Of a stretch of DNA of 57,016 nucleotides, positions 32,100-39,169 are shown one piece after another. The position numbers were made by a program, and so were the translations under genes. The notes beneath the pieces are model-generated. The model was not told the DNA's origin. It did not search any database and saw nothing but the letters and a program-made list of their open reading frames with translations. Positions within the stretch are counted from its first letter, which is position 1. Each line of letters begins with the position of its first letter. The stretch comes from Enterobacter wuhouensis. GTDB taxonomy: Bacteria > Pseudomonadota > Gammaproteobacteria > Enterobacterales > Enterobacteriaceae. The stretch lies in assembly GCF_004331265.1 (NCBI RefSeq), contig NZ_SJOO01000017.1, forward strand, positions 1 to 57,016. Reading direction: 5' to 3'.

Positions 32100-32975
32100 T
32101 TAGCAACAGTCCGGGTTTCTCATGCCGTGCGGGTGGTGCAGACAAAGCGCACACTGCTTCTGGTCAGGATGAAACGACCAGAACGGACGGTGACACGCGG
32201 TACAGATAGCCGCATACGTCGGATAGGTTGTTATCGATGCTTTCGATTCTTTATTCGTTACCTCAAGCGCGTGATGCTGACAGACCGCCTCGCATCCTCC
32301 GCAGCCGGTACAGCGTGCAGCCTCGACGATCAGCACGTGTTGCTCAAAACGAATCGCGTTTTCAGAGCAGCTTCGCCAGCAGGCACCGCACAGCATGCAT
32401 TTCTCGGCGTTGAGAACAATATCCGCTTCACTGATATCGGGGAAAGCCGCACGCTGCGCTCGTTTCCCGGGCTGCACGGCGCAGGCCGTAACGTCCTCTT
32501 GCGGGATATGAATAAGCGCCCGACGCGCGACGTTTACCTCATATTTCTCCCAGGGTTTAAAACCCCAGACGGTTTCACCTCGTCGACGCAGGACAAGGTT
32601 AAGCCCGGCAAGCGCCGCCATCCATGCGGGATATTGCTCCGCTTCAAGGCTGATAAAGCGAACGCCATGCACCGCGTGCCAGAGCAACAATTCGTGAATG
32701 GTGGCCGCGCGTGCGGTAAAAGGCCCAGCGAGCGTGTCGTTCTTGAGAAATCGTTTTCGCGGCGCGATGCCGGTAATCGCCTCTGTCGGACAGACAAACA
32801 GGCAGTCACCGCATTCTACGCAGAGGCTTTTCTCTATCAGGACGCCGGTATCCGAAAACGAGAAGACCTGCGCGGGACAAACGTCCGCACAGGCACGACA
32901 GGAGGCGCGGCGGAAGCGGTGACGGACGCATTCCTGCGTCACGTCCACCGCCGGGCCAAAGTTCAGATCCACCAT
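32100..32975 (-). CDS. Polyferredoxin of the DMSO-reductase-like operon
   Basis: A 291-residue protein with four cysteine quartets for 4Fe-4S clusters: Cys16/26/29/33 (first Cys unusually far away), Cys52/55/58/62, Cys193/196/199/203 and Cys222/225/228/232. A fifth Cys set (258/261/275/278) near the C-terminus looks like a zinc ribbon or rubredoxin-like knuckle. Between the two ferredoxin pairs is a segment of about 130 residues with a single Cys. No signal peptide or membrane helix is evident, so it is probably cytoplasmic. Start at 32975 overlaps the dmsC-like stop (TGATG). Salmonella carries a polyferredoxin gene in the same place beside ndk. Its electron partner is unknown. Confidence 0.85.
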   Translation of the reverse strand: MVDLNFGPAVDVTQECVRHRFRRASCRACADVCPAQVFSFSDTGVLIEKSLCVECGDCLFVCPTEAITGIAPRKRFLKNDTLAGPFTARAATIHELLLWHAVHGVRFISLEAEQYPAWMAALAGLNLVLRRRGETVWGFKPWEKYEVNVARRALIHIPQEDVTACAVQPGKRAQRAAFPDISEADIVLNAEKCMLCGACWRSCSENAIRFEQHVLIVEAARCTGCGGCEAVCQHHALEVTNKESKASITTYPTYAAICTACHRPFWSFHPDQKQCALCLHHPHGMRNPDCC

Positions 32976-33754
32976 CAGCCGATACTGAAGAAAACGAAGC
33001 GCAGCATCAGTTCGCCGACAATCAGCAGTGCGCTCCCTATCAGCATTGTGCCGCGTGCGGACTTCAGCCCCCCCGCTGCAAAGCAGAGCATGCCGAGAAC
33101 GGAGACGCACCAGCTCAGCAAGTGTACGGCGCGAAGCTGTTCAAGCATCTGCAAAGGAGCATGCGGGAACGTCACGACGCTGCTGTCAGCGGCGTAAATA
33201 TCAGCCAGCCAGACGGGTTGCATAAGCAGGCGTGCAAGGACCAGCAGAACGACAATCGCGACCGCAGCGCGGTGATTTTTTGCCCTGGCAGCCATACAGG
33301 CCGAACCCATAATCCCCACCGATCCCATAAACAGCACCAGCGTGTTAACGTGCTGCCACGTCACGACGGAGGCGTGCATGTAGATTTGCGCCATGCAGAA
33401 CACATCCACCAGTCCAATAATACCCGCAACAACCAGAAGCAGCTTCCAGCCGGGCTTATTCGCAAACAAGAGCAGAATTGCAAGGCCCAGCGCCGCCAGA
33501 TAGAGGCTGGCAAAAATGATTTCACGGCTCAGCCAGGAGCTGGAAACATGGCGCAGCGCGTTCAGGGCATTGAGCGGGTAGCCCATATGCAGCGCCGAGG
33601 CGAGAAGCCCAAGGCTGGCAAGAACAAACGCCCCCGCGGCGGCGGATATCACGCTGCGCGGCGAAGAGGTCGTGCTACCAAGCGCCAGCCAGAGCGTCAC
33701 GCCAACCGATCCCTGCAGGAATAGTGTAAATATCAGCAGCGGCAACTCATGCAT
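32975..33754 (-). CDS. DmsC-like membrane anchor subunit
   Basis: A 259-residue integral membrane protein with about eight hydrophobic helices, the DmsC family architecture that anchors the reductase and oxidises menaquinol. ALHMGYPLNALNALRHVSSS resembles the DmsC quinol-site segment; His56 is the likely equivalent of E. coli DmsC His65. It is shorter than E. coli DmsC (287). The start overlaps the dmsB-like gene by 8 bp and its stop overlaps the polyferredoxin start by one base. Confidence 0.88.
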   Translation of the reverse strand: MHELPLLIFTLFLQGSVGVTLWLALGSTTSSPRSVISAAAGAFVLASLGLLASALHMGYPLNALNALRHVSSSWLSREIIFASLYLAALGLAILLLFANKPGWKLLLVVAGIIGLVDVFCMAQIYMHASVVTWQHVNTLVLFMGSVGIMGSACMAARAKNHRAAVAIVVLLVLARLLMQPVWLADIYAADSSVVTFPHAPLQMLEQLRAVHLLSWCVSVLGMLCFAAGGLKSARGTMLIGSALLIVGELMLRFVFFSIG

Positions 33755-34376
33755 GATGTTTCCCCTCTTTCTCTGAACCCGAATGCGCCTTGATGACCAG
33801 ATTCGGTTTTGTGATGGAGGAATCAGGTAAGCCCTTTACGTCACAGACCGTACCGTACTTCGCCCGTAGTTCATCTATCGGGCCGAATTTGATTGCTTCC
33901 AGCGGACAGGTTGCCACGCAGACGGGCTGCTCCCCCTTAGCCTGCAGATCCACGCAGAGATCGCATTTCGACATCTGTCCGGTTTGCTCGTTGAGCTGTG
34001 GCGCGCCGTACGGGCATGACCATGCGCAGTATCCGCATCCAACGCACTTGTCCGTATCAACGCGCACGATGCCATCCCCCGGCCGCTTGTGCATCGCGGT
34101 GGTCGGGCAGTTTTTAGTACAGATGGGATCTGCACAGTGGTTACAGGAAATAGAGAGCGTGTAGGCAAAAACGTTATTGCTGACGCCGCCCTGGCCGGTT
34201 GGGATGAAGTTTCCGCCGTTGACTTCGTACACGCGGCGGAAACGACGCCCGACTTCAAGATTATTTTTATCTTTGCAGGCCACCTGGCAGGCTTTACACC
34301 CGGAGCAGCGCGACGAGTCGATATAAAAGCCCAGCTGTTTGTCGCTGACCGGCGCGTAGTGTTTGAACTGACTCAT
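33747..34376 (-). CDS. DmsB-like electron-transfer subunit (four 4Fe-4S clusters)
   Basis: A 209-residue ferredoxin-type subunit passing electrons from the membrane anchor to the molybdenum subunit. Cysteine groups: CSGCKACQVACKDKNN, CNHCADPICTKNCP, CVGCGYCAWSCPYG, CDLCVD and CVATCPLEAI, the 16-Cys pattern of DmsB. ATG at 34376 (MSQFKHYAPVSDKQLGFYID) overlaps the dmsA-like stop by 4 bp (ATGA) and gives a length close to E. coli DmsB (205). An upstream in-frame start would extend into dmsA and is rejected. Confidence 0.93.
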   Translation of the reverse strand: MSQFKHYAPVSDKQLGFYIDSSRCSGCKACQVACKDKNNLEVGRRFRRVYEVNGGNFIPTGQGGVSNNVFAYTLSISCNHCADPICTKNCPTTAMHKRPGDGIVRVDTDKCVGCGYCAWSCPYGAPQLNEQTGQMSKCDLCVDLQAKGEQPVCVATCPLEAIKFGPIDELRAKYGTVCDVKGLPDSSITKPNLVIKAHSGSEKEGKHHA

Positions 34377-36751
34377 GCTTTCGCTACCTCCACCAGCATG
34401 GTTTGATGTGAATTCCCTTTCGCCAGCGCGGTGATACGGGCTGAACTGAGCACGTTCGCGCAACCGCCTTTATCGATACCCTGCTCGTCCGGCTGCCACC
34501 AGGCACCCGCCTGCATCGCCACCACGCCCGGAATAATGCGCGGCGTAACCTCCGCGGGGATCTCGCATACGCCGCGCGCGTTATGAATACGCACGGCGTC
34601 GCCCTGGGCTATACCGCGCTGTTGTGCATCCTGCGGGTTAATCCACAGCTTCTGCTGCTGCGCCTCAATCAGCCACGGGTTGGCATACTGCGTGGAATTG
34701 GCGCGGTTTTTACCTTTCCAGGTAATCAGCTGGAGCGGGAAGGTTTTCGTCAGCTCATCCTCCGGCCCCTCGTGGGCAGGCACATAGTGCGATAGCGCCG
34801 GTATTTCCGGATGATGCATGTCGTACAGGCGCTTCGAGAAGATCTCAATCTTCCCGGACGGCGTCGGGAACGGGTGATGTTGCGGATCGCGTATGTTGTC
34901 TTCAAAGGCGACGAACGGCGCGCTTTTGAACAGATGCTGACGCGTTTTTTGCAGCGTTGCGAAGTCGGGAAGATTTTCGTCCGGCATCGCCAGCCGGGTC
35001 TGCTCCCAGATGTGCTCAATCCAGCCCTTCTCGTCCCGCCCCTCGCTGAATGCATGCTCTATGCCCAGCTTAGCGGCAACGTCGCGCAGCCAGTCGTAGT
35101 CCGAACGGCGTTCAAATTCGGGTTCAATCAGTTTTTCTGAAAGGATGAGATAGCTTGCCGTGCCCCAGGTTTCCCCAATGTTCCAGCGCTCCATAAAGCT
35201 GGTTTCCGGCAGCAGCAGATCGGCGTATTTTGCGCTTGGCGTCATGAACAGATCGCTTGCGACGATAAACTGAATTTTTGACTCATCTTCCAGAACGCGC
35301 GTGGCCTGGTGAAGATCAGGGTTCTGGTTCGCCAGGTAGTTGCCCGCCAGCGAGAACAGGATGCGAATATTGCTGTCGAGCTTTTCCGCATCCTTCAGGC
35401 CGACGTCCGGCGTTACCTTTGACGCATCATCGGCGGCCTGAACCCAGTTCATCACCGATATTTTGGCTTTCACCGGGTTATCCGGCATCTCGGGGCCCGC
35501 CGCAAATTTTCGGTTAGCGCAGCCGCCGTAGCCTGCCGCCCAACCGCCTTTCACCCCGACGTTGCCGGTCAGGGTTGCCAGTAACGTCGAGCCGCGCGCG
35601 GTGCGCTCGCCGCAGTTATGTCGCTGCGGTCCCCAGCCCTGAATCAGCGCGGCGGGTTTGGTGGTTGCGTAGTCCCGCGCCAGCTGGCGGATGGTCTGCG
35701 CAGGCACGTGGGTGATTTTTTCCGCCCACTCTGGCGTTTTCGCCACGCCGTCTTTGGCACCGCTCAGATAGGCGAACAGAGATTCATTGGCCGGTACGCC
35801 TTCCGGCATAGAGGACTCGTCAAAGCCCAGGGTATAGCGGTCGATAAACTCGCGATCGTGCAGATTTTCCGTGACGATCGTGTACATCATCGCATCCATT
35901 AGCGCGTTATCGGTAGTGGGAAGCAGCGGTATCCATTGATCGGCAAGCGATGAAACGGTATCGGAATAACGGGGATCGACCACAATAAATCGGGTGCCGT
36001 TTTGCTTCATCTTCTGGAAGAAGTAGTTACTGTGGCCGAATATGGTCTCCGTAGGGTTATGCCCCCAGAGGATGACCAGCTTTGTGTCCAGTAACGTATC
36101 CAGCGAACTGCCGCTGGCGGCGGTGCCGTAGGTATAAGGCGTTGCCGCCGCCGTGTTGCCCATACTGACCGAGTGATAACTTTCAAGATAGCCACCGGTC
36201 ATGTTGAGCAGACGACGGACCATTTTATCGCCGGAAAAGGTGCCGCCTGAAACCGCTGTGCCCACATGGACATAGCGCGATGCGGCGCCATATTTTTGTG
36301 TAAGCGTTTTTAATTGGCTGGCAATAAGCGTGGTGGCTTCATCCCATGAAATACGTTCGAACTTACCTTCCCCGCGTTTTCCCACGCGCTTCATCGGATA
36401 TTTCAGACGGTCTGGATGGTATACAAATTTTCTGTAGGCGCGACCACGAACGCACGCGCGCATAACGGGCATTTGAGGATCTAATTCATTATCCGGACGC
36501 GTGGAGATTCGGGTGACTACGCCGTCGCTTACGTGAGCGCGAATATCGCATTTTCCGCCACAGTCAAACGTGCTGCACGTCTGTACAACTTTTTCCTCAG
36601 GCAGGCTCTCTGATGATGCCGGGACCTTTGCCTGCACGTTTCCCGTCGTCACAACAAACGGCAGGGTCGCCAGTGCCGACCCTGCCTGAATAAAATGACG
36701 ACGAGAAATACCGTGTAATAAGTCTTCTTCCTGACTTTTATCTTTGTTCAT
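34373..36751 (-). CDS. DmsA-like molybdopterin oxidoreductase catalytic subunit
   Basis: Bis-MGD molybdenum enzyme of the DMSO reductase family, 792 residues. The N-terminus has a Tat signal peptide (SRRHFIQAGSALATLPFVV, residues 16-34), so it is exported folded. A 4Fe-4S site is formed by Cys59/64/68/100. The metal-ligand region SYHSVSMGNTAAATPYTYG aligns with that of DmsA, so the Mo ligand is probably a serine (194 or 196). ATG at 36751 is preceded by AAGGA. The Salmonella chromosome has a dmsABC-like operon at the same place. The real substrate (DMSO, TMAO or another oxide) is not known. No DmsD/TorD chaperone gene is in the window. Confidence 0.93.
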   Translation of the reverse strand: MNKDKSQEEDLLHGISRRHFIQAGSALATLPFVVTTGNVQAKVPASSESLPEEKVVQTCSTFDCGGKCDIRAHVSDGVVTRISTRPDNELDPQMPVMRACVRGRAYRKFVYHPDRLKYPMKRVGKRGEGKFERISWDEATTLIASQLKTLTQKYGAASRYVHVGTAVSGGTFSGDKMVRRLLNMTGGYLESYHSVSMGNTAAATPYTYGTAASGSSLDTLLDTKLVILWGHNPTETIFGHSNYFFQKMKQNGTRFIVVDPRYSDTVSSLADQWIPLLPTTDNALMDAMMYTIVTENLHDREFIDRYTLGFDESSMPEGVPANESLFAYLSGAKDGVAKTPEWAEKITHVPAQTIRQLARDYATTKPAALIQGWGPQRHNCGERTARGSTLLATLTGNVGVKGGWAAGYGGCANRKFAAGPEMPDNPVKAKISVMNWVQAADDASKVTPDVGLKDAEKLDSNIRILFSLAGNYLANQNPDLHQATRVLEDESKIQFIVASDLFMTPSAKYADLLLPETSFMERWNIGETWGTASYLILSEKLIEPEFERRSDYDWLRDVAAKLGIEHAFSEGRDEKGWIEHIWEQTRLAMPDENLPDFATLQKTRQHLFKSAPFVAFEDNIRDPQHHPFPTPSGKIEIFSKRLYDMHHPEIPALSHYVPAHEGPEDELTKTFPLQLITWKGKNRANSTQYANPWLIEAQQQKLWINPQDAQQRGIAQGDAVRIHNARGVCEIPAEVTPRIIPGVVAMQAGAWWQPDEQGIDKGGCANVLSSARITALAKGNSHQTMLVEVAKA

Positions 36752-36803
36752 TGCTCGTTCCTTCAAATAAAAACGCATTCTCGGGTTTTTGAAGGAACGA
36801 GCA
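36752..36803 (-). repeat. Perfect 16-bp inverted repeat overlapping the dmsA ribosome-binding site
   Basis: Arms TGCTCGTTCCTTCAAA (36752-36767) and TTTGAAGGAACGAGCA (36788-36803) are exact complements around a 20-bp loop. On the minus strand the downstream arm contains the GAAGGAA ribosome-binding site and ends directly at the dmsA ATG, while the upstream arm ends one base from the FNR box. It could be an RNA hairpin, a DNA-binding site, or both. Confidence 0.85.
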
Positions 36804-36818
36804 TTTGATAATTATCAA
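36777..36818 (-). promoter_or_regulatory. FNR-dependent class II promoter of the dmsABC-like operon
   Basis: TTGATAATTATCAA (36805-36818) is a perfect match to the FNR consensus and a perfect palindrome. On the minus strand GAGAAT (36782-36777) is a 4 of 6 -10 placed so that the predicted start, about 36770, is 41.5 bp from the FNR centre, the class II geometry. The leader would be only about 19 nt. Anaerobic induction is predicted. Confidence 0.82.
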
Positions 36819-36840
36819 GCTAACTCTTCTGGAGTACCTC

Positions 36841-39168
36841 TTAACGATCTAATTCGAAATTCACCGTTGCCGTCTGGCCAGATTCATCCAATACAACTAA
36901 TTGATAATTACCAGGCAAGGATAATTTGAATGAATAGTTCTTTTGGCGACCTTCCAGAGGTTCCCCATTTAAGAACCACCAGCGCTGGCCTTCTCCTCCC
37001 GTAGTCGTTAGCGAAAGGGTCATATTCACTTCACCAGGCAGGCGTTTGATAACCGCGCCCTCCCGGACTCCCGAAACGATCAGCGGCGCTGCATTGCTTT
37101 TGTCCAGTGGCGGACAGTCGGCTGATGAATCAGGAAGACGCGCCGCCCTTTTTTCCGCGGCGGGCAGCCATGGCTCCAGCGGCAGCGGCCAGACGTCGAG
37201 AACGTTCTCTTTTGCATCAGGGCAATCTGCCGCAACGCGTTTGCCCGTTTTATCTAGCCAGACCGGGAAACGAATGCCGCGGATGCCTTCCTGCCCCGGC
37301 AGCAGCAGCGTAGGCGGCTCGCTGCCGTCCAGCAGCCAGGTTGACAGGCGACGGCGGCAGTTTTCGCTGCCTTCCGGCAGCGATTGACCGCCCGGCCAGC
37401 AGATCACCCCTCGCCCTACGCTTGCCGGGCGAGGATCGCGCGGCAGTCGCGCTTCATCCAGCGTCGAACGTGACTGAAGCAGATTGTTGACCTGGTTCAA
37501 CAGCGGAACGGCGCTCGCGAAGCCAAACTGCCCTGCAACGGGCGTACCGTCTGGTCGGCCGGTCCAGATGCCAATCACGTAACGGGCATTTAAACCGATA
37601 GCCCAGGCATCGCGGTAGCCGTAGCTGGTACCCGTTTTCCACGCCAGCGGCGCGATCTGCGGCAGAGCGCCATCCGGCAGGGGCTGCGCCTCATTGCCCA
37701 ATATACGGCGAATAATCCACGCCGAGCCTGGCGACAGCAGCGGACGCTCAACCAGCGGATCGCTCGGCCGCAGCCGCAGCCGTCCCGCCTTTCCGTGTCG
37801 GGCAAAGGCGCTGTACGCCGCGGTGATATCCGACAGGCGCGCGCCAGCTCCGCCCAAAATCAGCGATAGGTTCGGCTGTGCGCCTGAAGGCAGTATGAGC
37901 GGCAACCCCGCGTTGCTGAGCATGCCCGCAAAACGTTTTGGTCCGAACGCTTCCAGCACCTGCACAGCTGGCAGGTTAAGCGAGCGTACCAGCGCCTCGC
38001 TCATGCTGACCGGGCCATGAAATCCGCTGTCAAAATTACCGGGACGATAGTCACCCGTTTTTCTGGGTACATCCTGCAGCAGCGAGGCAGGATGAATCAG
38101 GCCATCGTCCAGGGCCATGCCGTAAATAAAGGGTTTCAGTACCGATCCCGGGGATCGGATCGCATTCACCATATCGACATGGCTAAAGCGCGTGTCATCG
38201 TTAATATCAACCGAGCCAACCCAGCCGCGCACCTTCATGTCCGTATGATCGACAACGATCATCGCCAGCGAGCTGCGGGCAGGCAGACGGGTTTTCCAGT
38301 TCATTGCCAGCTCTTCAAGCTGCCGCTGCAGGGCCGCATCGAGCGTAGTAACAATTTTGGTTTCGCGACTTTTACCGAGCATCATGCGTGAAAAAAGCGG
38401 CGCCAGCTGCGGCATCTGCCGCGGTGCCAGCCATACCGGCTCCTCACGGGATTCCCGGACCTGTTTTGCAGACCAGACGCCCTGCGTCACCATTCGGTCG
38501 AGCACTTTATTGCGCGCCGCTTCGGCGCGTTCTGGCCAGCGGTCGGGACGCAAGCGGCTCGGCGCCTGGGGCAGTACCGCCAGCAGAGCGGCTTCGGAAT
38601 AGCTGAGCTGCGAGGGCGGTTTACCCAGATAGGTCCAGCTTGCTGCCCCGACGCCCTGCAGCGTGCCGCCAAAAGGGGCACGGTTGAGGTACAGCGTGAG
38701 GATGTCGCGCTTGGAGAGATGCCACTCCAGCTGCATCGCCCGCCAGAGCTGACGAACTTTGCCACCAAAGGTGCGCGGATGCGGGTCAAGGAGCCGCGCT
38801 ACCTGCATGGTAAGCGTACTGCCGCCAGAGACGACTTTGCCAGAACTGAGATCCTGCCAGGCGGCGCGCAGCACGGAGAACGGGTTTACGCCTGGATGAT
38901 CCCAGAACCAGCGATCTTCGTACTGGATCAGGGCCTCAAGATAGCGGGGAGAAACCTCTTCAATGGAAACCGGATAGCGCCAGATTCCTTCGCTATCGGC
39001 GAAACGCCACAGCGGCGCGCCCTTCTCATCCACAACCACGCGTGCAGGGTTAACCTCTTTCAGAGGCAATGGCCACAGGCGGTCGGCGGCAATAATCAGC
39101 CCCCATAAAACGAGAAGCGCTCCCGCCAGCCATAGCCAGCGGGAGCGTGTCAGACGAGCTATCTGCAT
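36841..39168 (-). CDS. pbpC: Penicillin-binding protein 1C
   Basis: Bifunctional peptidoglycan glycosyltransferase/transpeptidase-like protein of the inner membrane. The 775-residue protein (ATG 39168) has an N-terminal membrane anchor (LWLAGALLVLWGLIIAA), the glycosyltransferase motif YEDRWFWDHPGVNP, the second GSTLTMQVARLL, the transpeptidase SxxK in SPGSVLKPF, and KTGTSYGYRDAW, then a C-terminal BiPBP_C domain. The start lies one base after the yfhM stop; an in-frame TTG at 39183 is a less likely start. It pairs with yfhM, as in many Gram-negatives. No terminator separates it from the dms operon downstream. Confidence 0.97.
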   Translation of the reverse strand: MQIARLTRSRWLWLAGALLVLWGLIIAADRLWPLPLKEVNPARVVVDEKGAPLWRFADSEGIWRYPVSIEEVSPRYLEALIQYEDRWFWDHPGVNPFSVLRAAWQDLSSGKVVSGGSTLTMQVARLLDPHPRTFGGKVRQLWRAMQLEWHLSKRDILTLYLNRAPFGGTLQGVGAASWTYLGKPPSQLSYSEAALLAVLPQAPSRLRPDRWPERAEAARNKVLDRMVTQGVWSAKQVRESREEPVWLAPRQMPQLAPLFSRMMLGKSRETKIVTTLDAALQRQLEELAMNWKTRLPARSSLAMIVVDHTDMKVRGWVGSVDINDDTRFSHVDMVNAIRSPGSVLKPFIYGMALDDGLIHPASLLQDVPRKTGDYRPGNFDSGFHGPVSMSEALVRSLNLPAVQVLEAFGPKRFAGMLSNAGLPLILPSGAQPNLSLILGGAGARLSDITAAYSAFARHGKAGRLRLRPSDPLVERPLLSPGSAWIIRRILGNEAQPLPDGALPQIAPLAWKTGTSYGYRDAWAIGLNARYVIGIWTGRPDGTPVAGQFGFASAVPLLNQVNNLLQSRSTLDEARLPRDPRPASVGRGVICWPGGQSLPEGSENCRRRLSTWLLDGSEPPTLLLPGQEGIRGIRFPVWLDKTGKRVAADCPDAKENVLDVWPLPLEPWLPAAEKRAARLPDSSADCPPLDKSNAAPLIVSGVREGAVIKRLPGEVNMTLSLTTTGGEGQRWWFLNGEPLEGRQKNYSFKLSLPGNYQLVVLDESGQTATVNFELDR

Positions 39169-39169
39169 A

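Noticed and set aside
32088..33197. 369-residue plus-strand frame
   Set aside because: Antisense to the polyferredoxin and dmsC-like genes, whose cysteine motifs and overlaps are clear.
33122..33724. 200-residue plus-strand frame
   Set aside because: Antisense to the dmsC-like gene, very rich in His/Arg/Gln, typical of a shadow frame of a membrane-protein gene.
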